Shown here: positions 47,381 to 56,298 of the stretch, in pieces
How positions within the stretch are numbered: position 1 is the first letter of the stretch
Layout: every line of letters begins with the position of its first letter
Assembly: GCA_027682925.1 (NCBI GenBank)
Contig: JAQCYU010000004.1
Coordinates: 1-64,000, forward strand
DNA length: 64,000 bases
From: Coriobacteriaceae bacterium AF45-21
GTDB taxonomy: Bacteria > Actinomycetota > Coriobacteriia > Coriobacteriales > Coriobacteriaceae
Direction of reading: 5' to 3'
Made by a program: the position numbers and the translations under genes
The notes under the pieces: model-generated
The model's database searches: none
Told to the model about the DNA's origin: nothing
Seen by the model: the letters and a program-made list of their open reading frames with translations, nothing else

Positions 47381-47695
47381 GCGGGCACCTTTCTCGAAAA
47401 ATCGTTCCAGAATCGTTGGCTCCGGATACTTTACCCCAAAGCCGAATGCCTGGCTGGTTATCGTCAAGTTGCGGAGACGTGTGTTCATAAGATTACGAAA
47501 AAGTCTCCACACGAGTAAAAAATCGCAGTTCACGCTTGAAATCGAACTCATTTCCCCGTAACCTATACGAACGTGATTGCATAAGCGTCACATTAGTATC
47601 TGTCGGCTCCCGAGTGTTCCTAAACGTTGTGTGCTTGTCGCACCCTTCTGTAGGTCCTAGCAATCGGGGCCCCGTAGTTCGAAAGGGGTCCACCT
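47381..47695. other. HAD-rpsA divergent intergenic region
   Basis: No gene is visible in 315 bases. A possible rpsA promoter is TTGAAA (47536-47541) with TAACCT (47559-47564), spacing 17. A GGGGCCCC self-complementary word lies about 20 bases before the rpsA start region. Confidence 0.35.
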
Positions 47696-48862
47696 TTGAG
47701 TGAGATTCAGAACTCGTCCATTTTCTCTCTTGACGATGTCAACGAGGAGGAGATGAACAACCTCATCGACGGTACGATTACCGACTTTGATGAGGGCGAT
47801 CTCGTTAACGGCACTGTCGTTAAGATCGAGCATGACGAGGTGCTCGTTGACATCGGATTCAAGTCCGAGGGCGTTATCCCGGTCCGCGAGCTGTCCATCC
47901 GCAAGGACGCTAACCCTGCAGACATCGTTGCACTCGGTGATCCCATCGAGGCTCTGGTTCTCCAGAAGGAGGACAAGGACGGTCGTCTGGTCCTGTCCAA
48001 GAAGCGTGCCGAGTACGAGCGTGCTTGGAACCGCATCGAGGAGAAGTTCAACTCCGGCGAGAACGTCGAGGGCGAGGTTATCGAGGTTGTCAAGGGCGGC
48101 CTGATCCTCGACATCGGCCTGCGTGGCTTCCTGCCCGCTTCCCTCGTCGACCTCCGTCGCGTCAAGGACCTCACCTCCTACATGGGCACCCGCATCGAGG
48201 CCCGCGTCATCGAGATGGACCGCAACCGCAACAACGTTGTCCTCTCCCGTCGCGTCGTGCTCGAGGAGTCCCGTAAGGCCGAGCGCTCCGAGATCCTGTC
48301 CAAGCTCAAGTCTGGCATGCGTCTCCAGGGCACCGTTTCCTCCATCGTCGACTTCGGCGCCTTCGTCGACCTCGGCGGTATCGACGGCCTCATCCACATC
48401 TCCGAGCTCTCCTGGAACCACGTCAACCATCCTTCCGAGGTTGTCAAGGTCGGCCAGGAGGTCGAGGTCGAGGTTCTCGACGTCGACCTCAACCGCGAGC
48501 GCATCTCCCTGGGTCTCAAGCAGACCACCGAGGATCCGTGGCGCGCACTGGTCAAGAAGTACCCCGTCGGCGCTATCGTCGAGGGCACGGTGACCAAGCT
48601 TGTCCCGTTCGGCGCTTTCGTCGACCTGGGCGAGGGCATCGAGGGCCTGGTGCACATCTCCGAGATGGCCAACAAGCACGTGGACCAGCCTTCTCAGGTC
48701 ACCCACGTTGGCGACAAGGTTCAGGTCAAGGTCATGGAGATCGACCTCGACCGTCGTCGTATCTCCCTGTCCATGAAGTCTGCTGCTGAGACTCTGGGCG
48801 TCGAGATCGAGGTTACCCCGCTGCCTTCCGAGAAGAAGGACGAGGAGACCGACGCCGAGTAA
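47696..48862 (+). CDS. rpsA: Ribosomal protein S1 homologue
   Basis: S1 binds mRNA and helps initiate translation. Four S1 (OB-fold) repeats are visible: GTVVKIEHDEVLVDIGFKSE, GEVIEVVKGGLILDIGLRG, GTVSSIVDFGAFVDLGGIDGLIHISELSW and GTVTKLVPFGAFVDLGEGIEGLVHISEMA. The 388-residue length fits the four-domain Gram-positive type. The start is an unusual TTG at 47696, 7 bases after AAAGGGG, with an acidic N-terminal tail. A strong terminator follows. Confidence 0.95.
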   Translation: MSEIQNSSIFSLDDVNEEEMNNLIDGTITDFDEGDLVNGTVVKIEHDEVLVDIGFKSEGVIPVRELSIRKDANPADIVALGDPIEALVLQKEDKDGRLVLSKKRAEYERAWNRIEEKFNSGENVEGEVIEVVKGGLILDIGLRGFLPASLVDLRRVKDLTSYMGTRIEARVIEMDRNRNNVVLSRRVVLEESRKAERSEILSKLKSGMRLQGTVSSIVDFGAFVDLGGIDGLIHISELSWNHVNHPSEVVKVGQEVEVEVLDVDLNRERISLGLKQTTEDPWRALVKKYPVGAIVEGTVTKLVPFGAFVDLGEGIEGLVHISEMANKHVDQPSQVTHVGDKVQVKVMEIDLDRRRISLSMKSAAETLGVEIEVTPLPSEKKDEETDAE

Positions 48863-49181
48863 ATCGGTTTGACGATCACTTGTTTAAGGGATCCGTCCGT
48901 AATGGACGGGTCCCTTTTTGCATTTGGCACCGAGATGCGCAATGCTGCCGGGCTGTCCACAGGCTATTGGATTGTCGGTGCATGAAAAAAGCCGACATCC
49001 CGCCTCGGGGAGGAGGCGGGAACACACCGAGTAGACGGAGGGGTGCGGAGCGCGGTCGCGTCTCGACTGACGACGTTGCCCATCGACAGGATCATTGTAA
49101 CGCATGGCGGTTCTTGGTTTATCGTGTCGAGCGTTTGCGTTGTGCCATTGCCTGCGGTAACGGTGTGTTACACTCTTGCAC
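48863..49181. other. rpsA-rnpB intergenic region
   Basis: After the rpsA terminator (48887-48918) I see no gene. An 8-bp hairpin CCCGCCTC/GAGGCGGG (48999-49006 with 49013-49020) follows a run of six As. A possible rnpB promoter is TTGCCT (49148-49153) with TACACT (49169-49174), spacing only 15. Confidence 0.4.
48887..48918 (+). terminator. Terminator after rpsA
   Basis: A 12-bp stem AGGGATCCGTCC/GGACGGGTCCCT with one G-T pair and a 5-base loop is followed by five Ts. Confidence 0.85.
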
Positions 49182-49545
49182 TGCTGAGTGGGCCAGACGG
49201 TCGCGCGATGTGCTGCTTGCAGTACGCGTGAGGAAAGTCCGGGCTCCAGAGGGCGGGATGCCGGCTAACGGCCGGGCGGAGTGATCCGACGGAAAGCGCC
49301 GCAGAAAAGAAGACTCCCACCTGCGCCGCAAGGCGTAAAGGGAAAAGCTGAAACGGTGGTGTAAGAGACCACCAGCGTCGTGGCAACATGGCGGCTTGGC
49401 AAGCCCCATCCGGAGCAAGCGCGAATAGGAACGCTATGGGCCGGCCCGGTCCGCGTTCGGGTAGCGTGCGTGGAGCTGCACGGTAACGTGCAGACAAGAT
49501 AAATGACCGTTCACGACAGAACCCGGCTTACAAGCCCACTCAGCT
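49182..49545 (+). ncRNA. rnpB: RNase P RNA, bacterial type A
   Basis: RNase P RNA is the ribozyme that matures tRNA 5' ends. The P1 helix is formed by GCTGAGTGGGC (49183-49193) and GCCCACTCAGC (49534-49544). Between them are the conserved CR-I word GAGGAAAGTCCGGGCTCC, the CR-II/III region with AGGGTGAAA-like GGGAAAAGCTGAAACGGTG, and the closing ACAGAACCCGGCTTACA (CR-V). The length of about 364 bases fits type A. Confidence 0.95.
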
Positions 49546-49552
49546 TTCTTGT

Positions 49553-49760
49553 TGACGCTGCGACGGCGTCAGCTGGCCGATTTGGCGCTCATTCGTCGGT
49601 CGCCGCCATAAGGCGTGCTCCCTCCTCTTTCGGGCCAAATCGACTCAGCTGACGCCGTCTCGCTGTTTTTGCCTGGTCATCGGCGGCCCCATTTTTGTCG
49701 CAAACTTGTCTTTCAAGGCACCTTGCTCGTGCTGACGGGTTCTCGCTGTTGGTGACGGAT
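49553..49760. repeat. Nested palindromic intergenic element, copy 2, plus partial copy
   Basis: GACGGCGTCAGCTGGCC...TTTGGC (49562-49586) pairs with 49634-49659 over about 25 bp with a small internal loop, followed by TCGCTG and five Ts, so it can serve as the rnpB terminator. The right flank TCGCTG...TTTGCCT...CATCGG and the following segment TTTCAAGGCACCTTGCTCG (about 49721-49739) match the element at 46419-46552. No gene lies between 49546 and 49854. Confidence 0.7.
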
Positions 49761-49854
49761 TCATCGGCGTTGCCATTCTTTTCGCCGGGGTTATCGGTGC
49801 GGGCTTTGCCGTATTATTGAGACTGTTTGTTGCTTTGCTTGTTGTTGAGGGGCT

Positions 49855-50493
49855 TTGTTGGACAGCTATTTTACTCTGCAATCGAATATTGAGGCTACGG
49901 GTGAGTTCGTCGATCGTAAGAGTCGGTTTATTGCCCAGCTGGTCCATATTGAGTCCGAAGATGAGGCAAATGCCTTTATCGAGACGGTTCGAAAGCGCCA
50001 TTACGACGCTCGACACAATGTTCCCGCGTGGATTTTGGTCGATGGACGCGAGCGCCAGAGCGATGACGGTGAGCCGAGCCGTACGAGCGGCATGCCGACG
50101 CTCGAGGTGCTGCGCGGCGCAGGACTCAAAAATGTTTGCTGCGTGGTGACGCGCTATTTTGGCGGCACGCTGCTGGGGCCCGGAGGCTTGGTACGCGCCT
50201 ATACCGCGGCGACGCAGGCGGCGGTGGCCGCGGCTCAGGATGCCGGGCAGATCGTCGAGATGACGAGCGTCGTGCCCGTTGACGCGCATGTGGCCTATCC
50301 GCAGTATGAGCAGGTGCTTCGTTTGGCGCAGGATTGCGGTGCCAAGGTTGCGGATGCCGATTACGCGGACGCCGTGACGATTCATTTGGTGTTTAAGGCG
50401 GGGGAGCAGGAACCGTTTTGCGCTAAGATGCGCGAGCTTATGGCGGGGCGCGAGCAGATTGAGGCCGGCGCCCCCGAATTTGCCGAGTTCTAA
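49855..50493 (+). CDS. IMPACT/YigZ family protein
   Basis: The 212-residue protein belongs to the YigZ/IMPACT (UPF0029) family: KSRFIAQLVHIESEDEANAFIE, a YDARHNVPAWIL segment, DGEPSRTSGMPTLEVL, VVTRYFGGTLLGPGGLVRAYTAA and a C-terminal ferredoxin-like domain. Bacterial members may affect translation or protein turnover; function is not firmly known. The start is TTG 49855 or TTG 49858 after GAGGGG. Confidence 0.88.
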   Translation: MLDSYFTLQSNIEATGEFVDRKSRFIAQLVHIESEDEANAFIETVRKRHYDARHNVPAWILVDGRERQSDDGEPSRTSGMPTLEVLRGAGLKNVCCVVTRYFGGTLLGPGGLVRAYTAATQAAVAAAQDAGQIVEMTSVVPVDAHVAYPQYEQVLRLAQDCGAKVADADYADAVTIHLVFKAGEQEPFCAKMRELMAGREQIEAGAPEFAEF

Positions 50494-50560
50494 CGACGAG
50501 GGCCGGCGTGCTTTTGGATGGATCCCAAGCGCGCCGGTCGTCGTTTTATGTCGCTGCCGT

Positions 50561-51007
50561 TTACTCGGCGAGCTGCTTTAGCACATCGCAGGCGATCTCG
50601 ACCGCATCGTCGATGCAGCCGGGGCAGCTGCGCAGCGGTCCCTTATCCGATCCGATGCCCTTGAGCGTGCCGCAGATGGTCGTCGTGTTTTTCTCGCCAA
50701 AACGCTTGGCGACCTCGCGCGACAGCTTGTAGGTCTGGCCCTTGGTCTTGGGGTTTTCCATGCCGTCGCTCATCACGAAGCCCATGATGGCCACGGCGCC
50801 CGAGATGGCGCCGCAGGTTTCGGTCATGCCGCCCATGCCGGCGCCAAAGCCCTCGGTGAGGGTGAAGGCAATCTGGGGATCGAGGCCGACGGCTGGCGCG
50901 AGCGTACAGGCGACGGCCTGGGCACAGTTAAAGCCACGGGCGTGGTATTCGGCAGCCTGAGCCTGACAAGCGGTGGTGTCGAGCTGGGTCGTATCGATGT
51001 GCTTCAT
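50561..51007 (-). CDS. C_GCAxxG_C_C family (redox-associated) protein
   Basis: The 148-residue protein matches the C_GCAxxG_C_C (TIGR01909, DUF5714-like) family common in anaerobes: FNCAQAVACTLAPAVGLD, GFGAGMGGMTETCGAISGAVAIMG and CPGCIDDAVEIACD with the spaced cysteines. These are probably redox or metal-binding proteins of unknown specific role. AAGGAGAC before the ATG at 51007 sets the start. It is divergent from the sulfhydrylase gene. Confidence 0.85.
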   Translation of the reverse strand: MKHIDTTQLDTTACQAQAAEYHARGFNCAQAVACTLAPAVGLDPQIAFTLTEGFGAGMGGMTETCGAISGAVAIMGFVMSDGMENPKTKGQTYKLSREVAKRFGEKNTTTICGTLKGIGSDKGPLRSCPGCIDDAVEIACDVLKQLAE

Positions 51008-51236
51008 CGTTGTCTCCTTGGTTGCGGTGTACCCGCCTATGGTACCCTTGCCGACGCATTCGTTCATCGAGAGCTTTGTGCATATCTCGCCGTTATTGTC
51101 GTACCAATACCTAAGTGTGGGGCAAATGAGCCCGATGCATCTGTCCAATAACCTACCTTGAGGATGGGTTGAGAGGGGTGCGGGGTAGCGGTATCGTGAA
51201 CCGAATAAAAATGTAACCCAGGCAAGGGAGCTAAAT

Positions 51237-52520
51237 ATGAGCGAGCAGACCATCGGTACCACGTGTGTTCAGGGCGGCTATCGCCCGGGCGATGCGGAGC
51301 CGCGCCAGGTGCCCATCTACCAGTCCACCACGTGGAAGTACGACACGTCCGAGCACATGGGCAAGCTGTTTGACTTGGAGGAGTCGGGCTACTTCTACAG
51401 CCGCCTGCAGAATCCCACGTGCGACCTGGTTGCCGCCAAGATCTGCGAGATGGAGGGCGGTACCGCGGCGATGCTCACGAGCTCGGGCATGGCTGCGAAC
51501 TTCCTGGCGATCTTTAATGTGGCCGGTGCCGGCGATCACGTGGTCGCAAGCTCCGCTATCTACGGCGGTACCTACAACCTGCTCGCCCACACCATGGGCC
51601 GCATGGGCGTTACCTGCACGTTCGTTGCCCCCGACTGCACCGATGAGGAGCTCGAGGCAGCCTTTGAGCCCAACACCAAGCTCGTCTTTGGTGAGACCAT
51701 CGCCAACCCCGCTCTTGCCGTGCTCGATATCGAGCGCTTTGCCAAGGCCGCGCATGACCACGGTGTGCCGCTGATGGTCGATAACACCTTCCCGACGCCC
51801 GTGATGTGCCGTCCCTTTGAGTGGGGCGCCGACATCGTTACGCACTCCACCACCAAGTACATGGATGGCCACGCGGCCTACCTGGGCGGCGTGATCGTCG
51901 ACCACGGCCAGTTTGACTGGATGGCCCATGCGGACAAGTTCCCGGGTCTCACCACGCCCGACGAGAGCTATCACGGCGTGACCTATGCCGAGAAGTTTGG
52001 CCGCGAGGGCGCCTTCATTACCAAGGCCACCGCACAGCTCATGCGCGATCTTGGCCCCATGCAGAACCCGCAGGCGGCGTTTTTCCTGAACAGCTCGCTC
52101 GAGAGCCTGCATGTGCGCATGCCGCGTCATTGCGAGAACGGCCTGGCGGTCGCCAAGTTCCTGCAGAGCCATCCCAAGGTGCGCTTTGTGAGCTATCCGG
52201 GCCTGGAGGGCGACAAGTACTATGACATGGCTCAAAAGTACATGCCCAACGGTACGTGCGGCGTCGTGAGCTTTGGCTTTAACGGTGGTCGCGCGGCGGC
52301 CGAGACCTTTATGAAGAGCCTCAAGCTCGCCCAGATCGCCACGCATGTCGCAGATGCCCGCACCTGCTGCCTGCATCCTGCTAACGCCACGCACCGCCAG
52401 ATGAACGACGAAGAGCTCATCGCCTGCGGCATCTCGGCCGACATGGTGCGCTTGTCGTGCGGCCTCGAGGACACGGCCGATCTGATTGCCGACCTTGAGC
52501 AGGCGCTCGAGCAGTGCTAG
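51237..52520 (+). CDS. metY: O-acetylhomoserine aminocarboxypropyltransferase (sulfhydrylase)
   Basis: The 427-residue protein is a Cys/Met metabolism PLP enzyme. GTTCVQGGYRPGD, PIYQSTTWKYD, YSRLQNPT and the PLP-lysine segment HSTTKYMDGHAAYLGG (Lys207) point to the MetY branch, which makes homocysteine from O-acetylhomoserine and sulfide. A methionine gamma-lyase role is possible, since the branches are close and no met operon partners are present. AGGGAG precedes ATG 51237. Confidence 0.85.
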   Translation: MSEQTIGTTCVQGGYRPGDAEPRQVPIYQSTTWKYDTSEHMGKLFDLEESGYFYSRLQNPTCDLVAAKICEMEGGTAAMLTSSGMAANFLAIFNVAGAGDHVVASSAIYGGTYNLLAHTMGRMGVTCTFVAPDCTDEELEAAFEPNTKLVFGETIANPALAVLDIERFAKAAHDHGVPLMVDNTFPTPVMCRPFEWGADIVTHSTTKYMDGHAAYLGGVIVDHGQFDWMAHADKFPGLTTPDESYHGVTYAEKFGREGAFITKATAQLMRDLGPMQNPQAAFFLNSSLESLHVRMPRHCENGLAVAKFLQSHPKVRFVSYPGLEGDKYYDMAQKYMPNGTCGVVSFGFNGGRAAAETFMKSLKLAQIATHVADARTCCLHPANATHRQMNDEELIACGISADMVRLSCGLEDTADLIADLEQALEQC

Positions 52521-52639
52521 GCTAGCTTTCGCACAAGGCGCCGATACGGGCAGATTGCCTCGGCGACCTTTAGTTCCGATTCCGTAGGCGGGACCCCGAT
52601 CGCGACTGTTTGTAGGCGATTGGGCCCCGTTTTTGCGTT

Positions 52640-53944
52640 ATGCCACTCGAAAGGATGGATATGGAGAAAACTGCAGAGCAGCTGCGCCGCGAGCACATTG
52701 CCCTTGAGGGCGATACCCATGGCAAGAACAAATGGGCGATTCTGTTTACCGTGCTCATCATGACGTTTATGGTGTGTCTGGATTCGACCGTCGTGACCGT
52801 GGCGCTGCCCGTGATGCAAAAAGAGCTGGGTGTGGGCCTCGATCGCATTCAGCTGGTAAGCTCTGTGTATCTGCTTGCGACGTGCGTGGCTATGTTGCCG
52901 TTTGGCCGTCTGGGCGACGTGCGCGGCAAGGTGAATGTGTTTCAGCTGGGCGTCATCGTCTTTTCGGTCGGTTCGCTGCTGTGCGGCCTTTCGGCCTCGC
53001 TCGAGGTTCTTATCCTGGCACGCATTGTTCAGGGCGTCGGTTGCGCGGCGGCCATGGCTAACAACATGGGTATCATCACCGAGTCGTTTCCGGCGCGCGA
53101 ACGAGGCCGTGCCATGGGCATTCTCGCGACCTTTGTGGCCCTCGGCATGATGTGTGGCCCCGTGCTCGGCGGCATGCTGGTGGCAAGCTTTCCTTGGGAG
53201 AGTATCTTCCTCATCAACCTGCCCATTGGCGTCATCTCGTTTATCGTGGGGCTCTACACGCTGCCGCATGTTAAGCCGGAGGCCGGCGAGCGCTCCATGT
53301 CGCTGGCGGAGGCCGCGCGTCGCTGCTTTGCAAATTCGGCCTTCACCATCAATCTTGCCTGCATGCTCATCGTGTTTGTTGGCATTGGCGCATCTGAGTT
53401 TATCCTGCCGTTTTATTTTCAGGACGCCCACGGCTTTGGTTCCGACATTTCCGGACTGCTCTTTTTGGCGCTTCCGATGGTGAATGCTTTTATCGGCCCG
53501 CTTTCGGGCACGATTTCCGATCGTATTGGTTGCGAGGGCCCCACGGCCGTTGGCCTGGGCGTGTACGTGTGCGGGCTCTTTGCAGTGAGCACGCTCGACG
53601 AGCATTCATCGATCCCTGTGATCGTGTGCTGCGTCGCATTTATGTCGTGCGGTACGTCGATTTTCCAGAGTCCCAACAACTCGCTGTACATGGGCTCGGC
53701 TCCGCGCGAGGCACTTGGCTTTGCAGGTAGCTTGGGCAGCTTGGCGCGCTATGCGGGCATGGCGCTGGGTATTACGGCAGGTTCGCATATCCTCTATGGG
53801 CAGATGAGCGTGGCGATGGGCGAGGCCGTGACCAGTTTTGTTGCAGGCCGTCCGGATGTATTCCTATTCGGCTTTCGCTCGGTGTTCTATGTGTTGATGG
53901 CCGTGGCCGCTGTGGGCTTTGCGCTTGCATGGTGCGTTTGGTGA
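52640..53944 (+). CDS. MFS transporter, DHA2 (EmrB/QacA)-like
   Basis: The 434-residue integral membrane protein has at least twelve hydrophobic segments. VCLDSTVVTVALPVMQKELG is the DHA2 family motif in the first helix, FGRLGDVRGK is motif A, and GPVLGGML is motif C of drug:proton antiporters. It is probably an exporter of unknown substrate. It may start at ATG 52640, 52655 or 52661; AAAGGA is best placed for 52661. Confidence 0.85.
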   Translation: MPLERMDMEKTAEQLRREHIALEGDTHGKNKWAILFTVLIMTFMVCLDSTVVTVALPVMQKELGVGLDRIQLVSSVYLLATCVAMLPFGRLGDVRGKVNVFQLGVIVFSVGSLLCGLSASLEVLILARIVQGVGCAAAMANNMGIITESFPARERGRAMGILATFVALGMMCGPVLGGMLVASFPWESIFLINLPIGVISFIVGLYTLPHVKPEAGERSMSLAEAARRCFANSAFTINLACMLIVFVGIGASEFILPFYFQDAHGFGSDISGLLFLALPMVNAFIGPLSGTISDRIGCEGPTAVGLGVYVCGLFAVSTLDEHSSIPVIVCCVAFMSCGTSIFQSPNNSLYMGSAPREALGFAGSLGSLARYAGMALGITAGSHILYGQMSVAMGEAVTSFVAGRPDVFLFGFRSVFYVLMAVAAVGFALAWCVW

Positions 53945-54121
53945 AGATGCGCGCCCGTCATTAGCGTGTTGGGAGGCTGTCTGCCACGAATCGCGCCGTC
54001 CCAAAAAGACTGGTTTGTGGTGCGATGCGGCTTGTGGGACAGGCGGGGGTCGGTCCGTGGTAGACTATCGAACAACGTTTATTAATCGCGCGGTATCGTT
54101 GCCGCGAGAAGGGGTTGCGCC

Positions 54122-54699
54122 ATGCAGGAGCTTGAGGATCGTATTCGCCATGACGGCATCGTAAAGGCCGGTAACGTCCTTAAGGTTGATGCCTTCCTCA
54201 ACACCAGTGCGACGTTGAGCTGTTCGACCACATGGGCGCCGAGTGGGCCCGTCTGTTCAAGAATGTCGAGATCAACAAGATCCTGACGATTGAGGCTTCG
54301 GGCATTGGTATGGCTTGCATTGCAGCCCAGCACTTTGGCGGCGTGCCGGTGGTCTTTGCCAAGAAGGCCCAGTCCATCAACCTCGACGGCGAGCAGTATG
54401 CCACGACCATCTACTCCTTTACCAAGCAGAAGGAGTACCCGGTCATCGTTGGCAAGCGCTTCCTGTCCGAGGGCGACAAGGTCCTGATCATCGACGACTT
54501 CTTGGCCAACGGCTGCGCGCTCGAGGGTCTTATCAAGATCTGCGAGGCTGCGGGTGCCGAGGTGTCCGGTATTGGCATTGCGGTGGAGAAGGGCTTCCAG
54601 GGCGGCGGTGATAAGCTCCGCGAGCGCGGCTTCCGCGTTGAGAGCCTGGCCCGTATCGCCGATATGGACTGCGAGACCGGCGAGATCACCTTCGCCTAA
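54122..54699 (+). CDS. xpt: Xanthine phosphoribosyltransferase (1-base deletion)
   Basis: Xpt converts xanthine and PRPP into XMP for purine salvage. [29 protein letters not shown] at the N-terminus, [25 protein letters not shown] and the PRPP loop [16 protein letters not shown] are diagnostic. A C is lost at about 54202 (AACCACC read as AACACC), so the first 27 residues lie in another frame; full length is about 192 residues. GAGAAGGGG precedes the ATG. No guanine riboswitch is visible upstream. Confidence 0.92.
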
Positions 54700-54726
54700 G
54701 CGCGCAACACAAGCGATTGGTATGCG

Positions 54727-54763
54727 ATGTGACAAAGGGACCGTCCCTTTGTCACATTTTTTG
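54727..54763 (+). terminator. Terminator after xpt
   Basis: A perfect 14-bp stem (54727-54740 with 54744-54757) with a 3-base loop is followed by six Ts. Confidence 0.9.
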
Positions 54764-54782
54764 TATGAGGGGAGGTGTTGAT

Positions 54783-55163
54783 ATGGATGAGAACAAGATG
54801 GGATGGCGCGAGTATGCACGCTATGCCGAGATGTCGGTCGAGGAGTTGGCGCGCGATTGCGAGGTGCAGGTGTTTCGCGCGACGGGTCCGGGCGGACAAG
54901 GCGTCAACACGACGGACTCGGCGGTGCGCATGAAACATATCCCTTCGGGAATTACCGTGACGGCGCGCGAGAGCCGCAGTCAGTTCCAAAACCGTAGTAG
55001 CTGCCTGCGTAAGCTGCGCGCTGAGCTTGAGCGTCGCGGGCGTCCACCGCGCCGACGCGTAAAGACCAAGGTGCCCCAGTGCTCTCGCCAGCGCAGGCTC
55101 AATGACAAGCACTTCAACGCCATAAAAAAGGCCAACCGTCGCAAACCGGGCAGCGACGAATAG
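54783..55163 (+). CDS. Release-factor-like protein with GGQ motif
   Basis: The 126-residue protein consists essentially of an RF-1 domain: [24 protein letters not shown] contains the GGQ tripeptide that triggers peptidyl-tRNA hydrolysis, and the C-terminus is highly basic ([13 protein letters not shown] and KKANRRK), as in ribosome-rescue factors of the ArfB/RF-H type. It lacks any codon-recognition domain. The residues after GGQ read GVNTTDS where release factors usually have HVNxTxS. GGAGG supports ATG 54783. The gene lies between two strong terminator-like palindromes. Confidence 0.8.
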   Translation: MDENKMGWREYARYAEMSVEELARDCEVQVFRATGPGGQGVNTTDSAVRMKHIPSGITVTARESRSQFQNRSSCLRKLRAELERRGRPPRRRVKTKVPQCSRQRRLNDKHFNAIKKANRRKPGSDE

Positions 55164-55169
55164 CTTCCT

Positions 55170-55244
55170 CATAAGTTGCGGTGAAATAGGGACTGTTTTT
55201 CGGCTTTAGCTGAATAAACAGTCCCTATTCCACCGCAACTTATG
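55170..55244. terminator. Bidirectional palindrome, TTGCGGTGGAATA family
   Basis: A 29-bp arm with a single mismatch (55170-55198 with 55216-55244) plus an inner 6-bp stem folds into one long hairpin between convergent genes. The sequence is related to the palindrome at 34069-34131, including the TTATGGG flank. Confidence 0.8.
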
Positions 55245-55250
55245 GGGTGG

Positions 55251-56211
55251 CTAGCGGGTGGGGCGCCAGATGTGGAGGGCGCCGGCAAGGATGTCGACCT
55301 CGATGCGCGAGGCGACAACGGGCTCGCCGTCGGCCTGGATGGGGAAGTCGGGCTCCTCGAACGTGAGCTCGGCATGGCGGCAGCGGCGCATGCGAATCGG
55401 CGGCAGTTTGGTATGGTGGCCGTCTTTGGCCGAAAGGAACATGGGCAGGGCAACCGCGCGTGGGACGGGGCCGCAGGCGTAGCAGACGTCGAGTATGCCG
55501 TCGCAGGGATCGGCATCGGGACAGATGCGATAACCCGAGCCATAGGTGGGGCCCAGCTGAATTGCATGATGATCGCCCTCACGCGCTCGGCGGGCGCGCC
55601 GTCAAAGCTGACCGTCATGGGGTAGTTGCGATAGCGCAGGCCGAACTGCTCAAGTCCCGAGAGGGTGTAGAGCGGAGTGCCCGTTAAGCCGGTCTGTTTG
55701 CGCAGCTCGGTGGTGCCCAGGCCGATGGCGGCATCGAGGCCGACTGAAAGCGTCTGGTCGTAGTACTCGACGGATGCCTCGCCGCTACCGCTTGCGGGGT
55801 TCCATGAGCGAATGCGTCCGATATCCTGGTGCTGCAGCTCGCAGGTGAGCAGCGCGCCAAAATCCTTGCCGGAGAAATCTTCGATACCGAGCGTTTGGGC
55901 AAAATCGTTGCCGGAGCCAACGGGCAGGACGGCAAGGGCGGGACGGACCGCTTCTTCTTGCGCCATCAAGCCATTGACGACCTCGTGGATCACGCCGTCG
56001 CCGCCAAGGGCGATAACGGTACGGTAGCCTGGGCCTGTGCGGCAAGCTCCTTGGCGTGCCCCGTGCGTTCGGTCAGCACCAAGTCAAACTGAGATGCGCG
56101 CGCGGTCATATCCAAAAAGCGCTGCAGGCGCTCGGCAACCTCGCGCGCGGCGCCCGACTGGGCGGCAGGATTGGCGATGATGAGCGTGCGACCAAAATCA
56201 GTTGCGTGCAT
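55251..56211 (-). CDS. Diacylglycerol kinase-family lipid kinase (two 1-base deletions)
   Basis: The protein belongs to the DAGK_cat/YegS/BmrU family, which phosphorylates lipids or sphingoid substrates. GRTLIIANPAAQSG begins the ATP-binding domain; IALGGDGVIHEVVNG and VLPVGSGNDFAQTLGI follow, and the C-terminal beta domain contains FEEPDFPIQADGEPV. Three frames must be joined: sense-strand losses fall at about 56028 (GGG read as GG) and about 55559 (CC read as C). Full length is about 320 residues from ATG 56211 (GGGAG upstream). The physiological substrate is not known. Confidence 0.88.
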
Positions 56212-56298
56212 GGGGCGACTCCCGGCGTATGGCATGACGGTGCGGTCACGCTCGGGTCGAATTGCCCCCGATTGTGGCTGCACGGCGAATACTTACGT

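Noticed and set aside
53945..54121. Guanine riboswitch before xpt
   Set aside because: The conserved loop words of the purine aptamer are absent.
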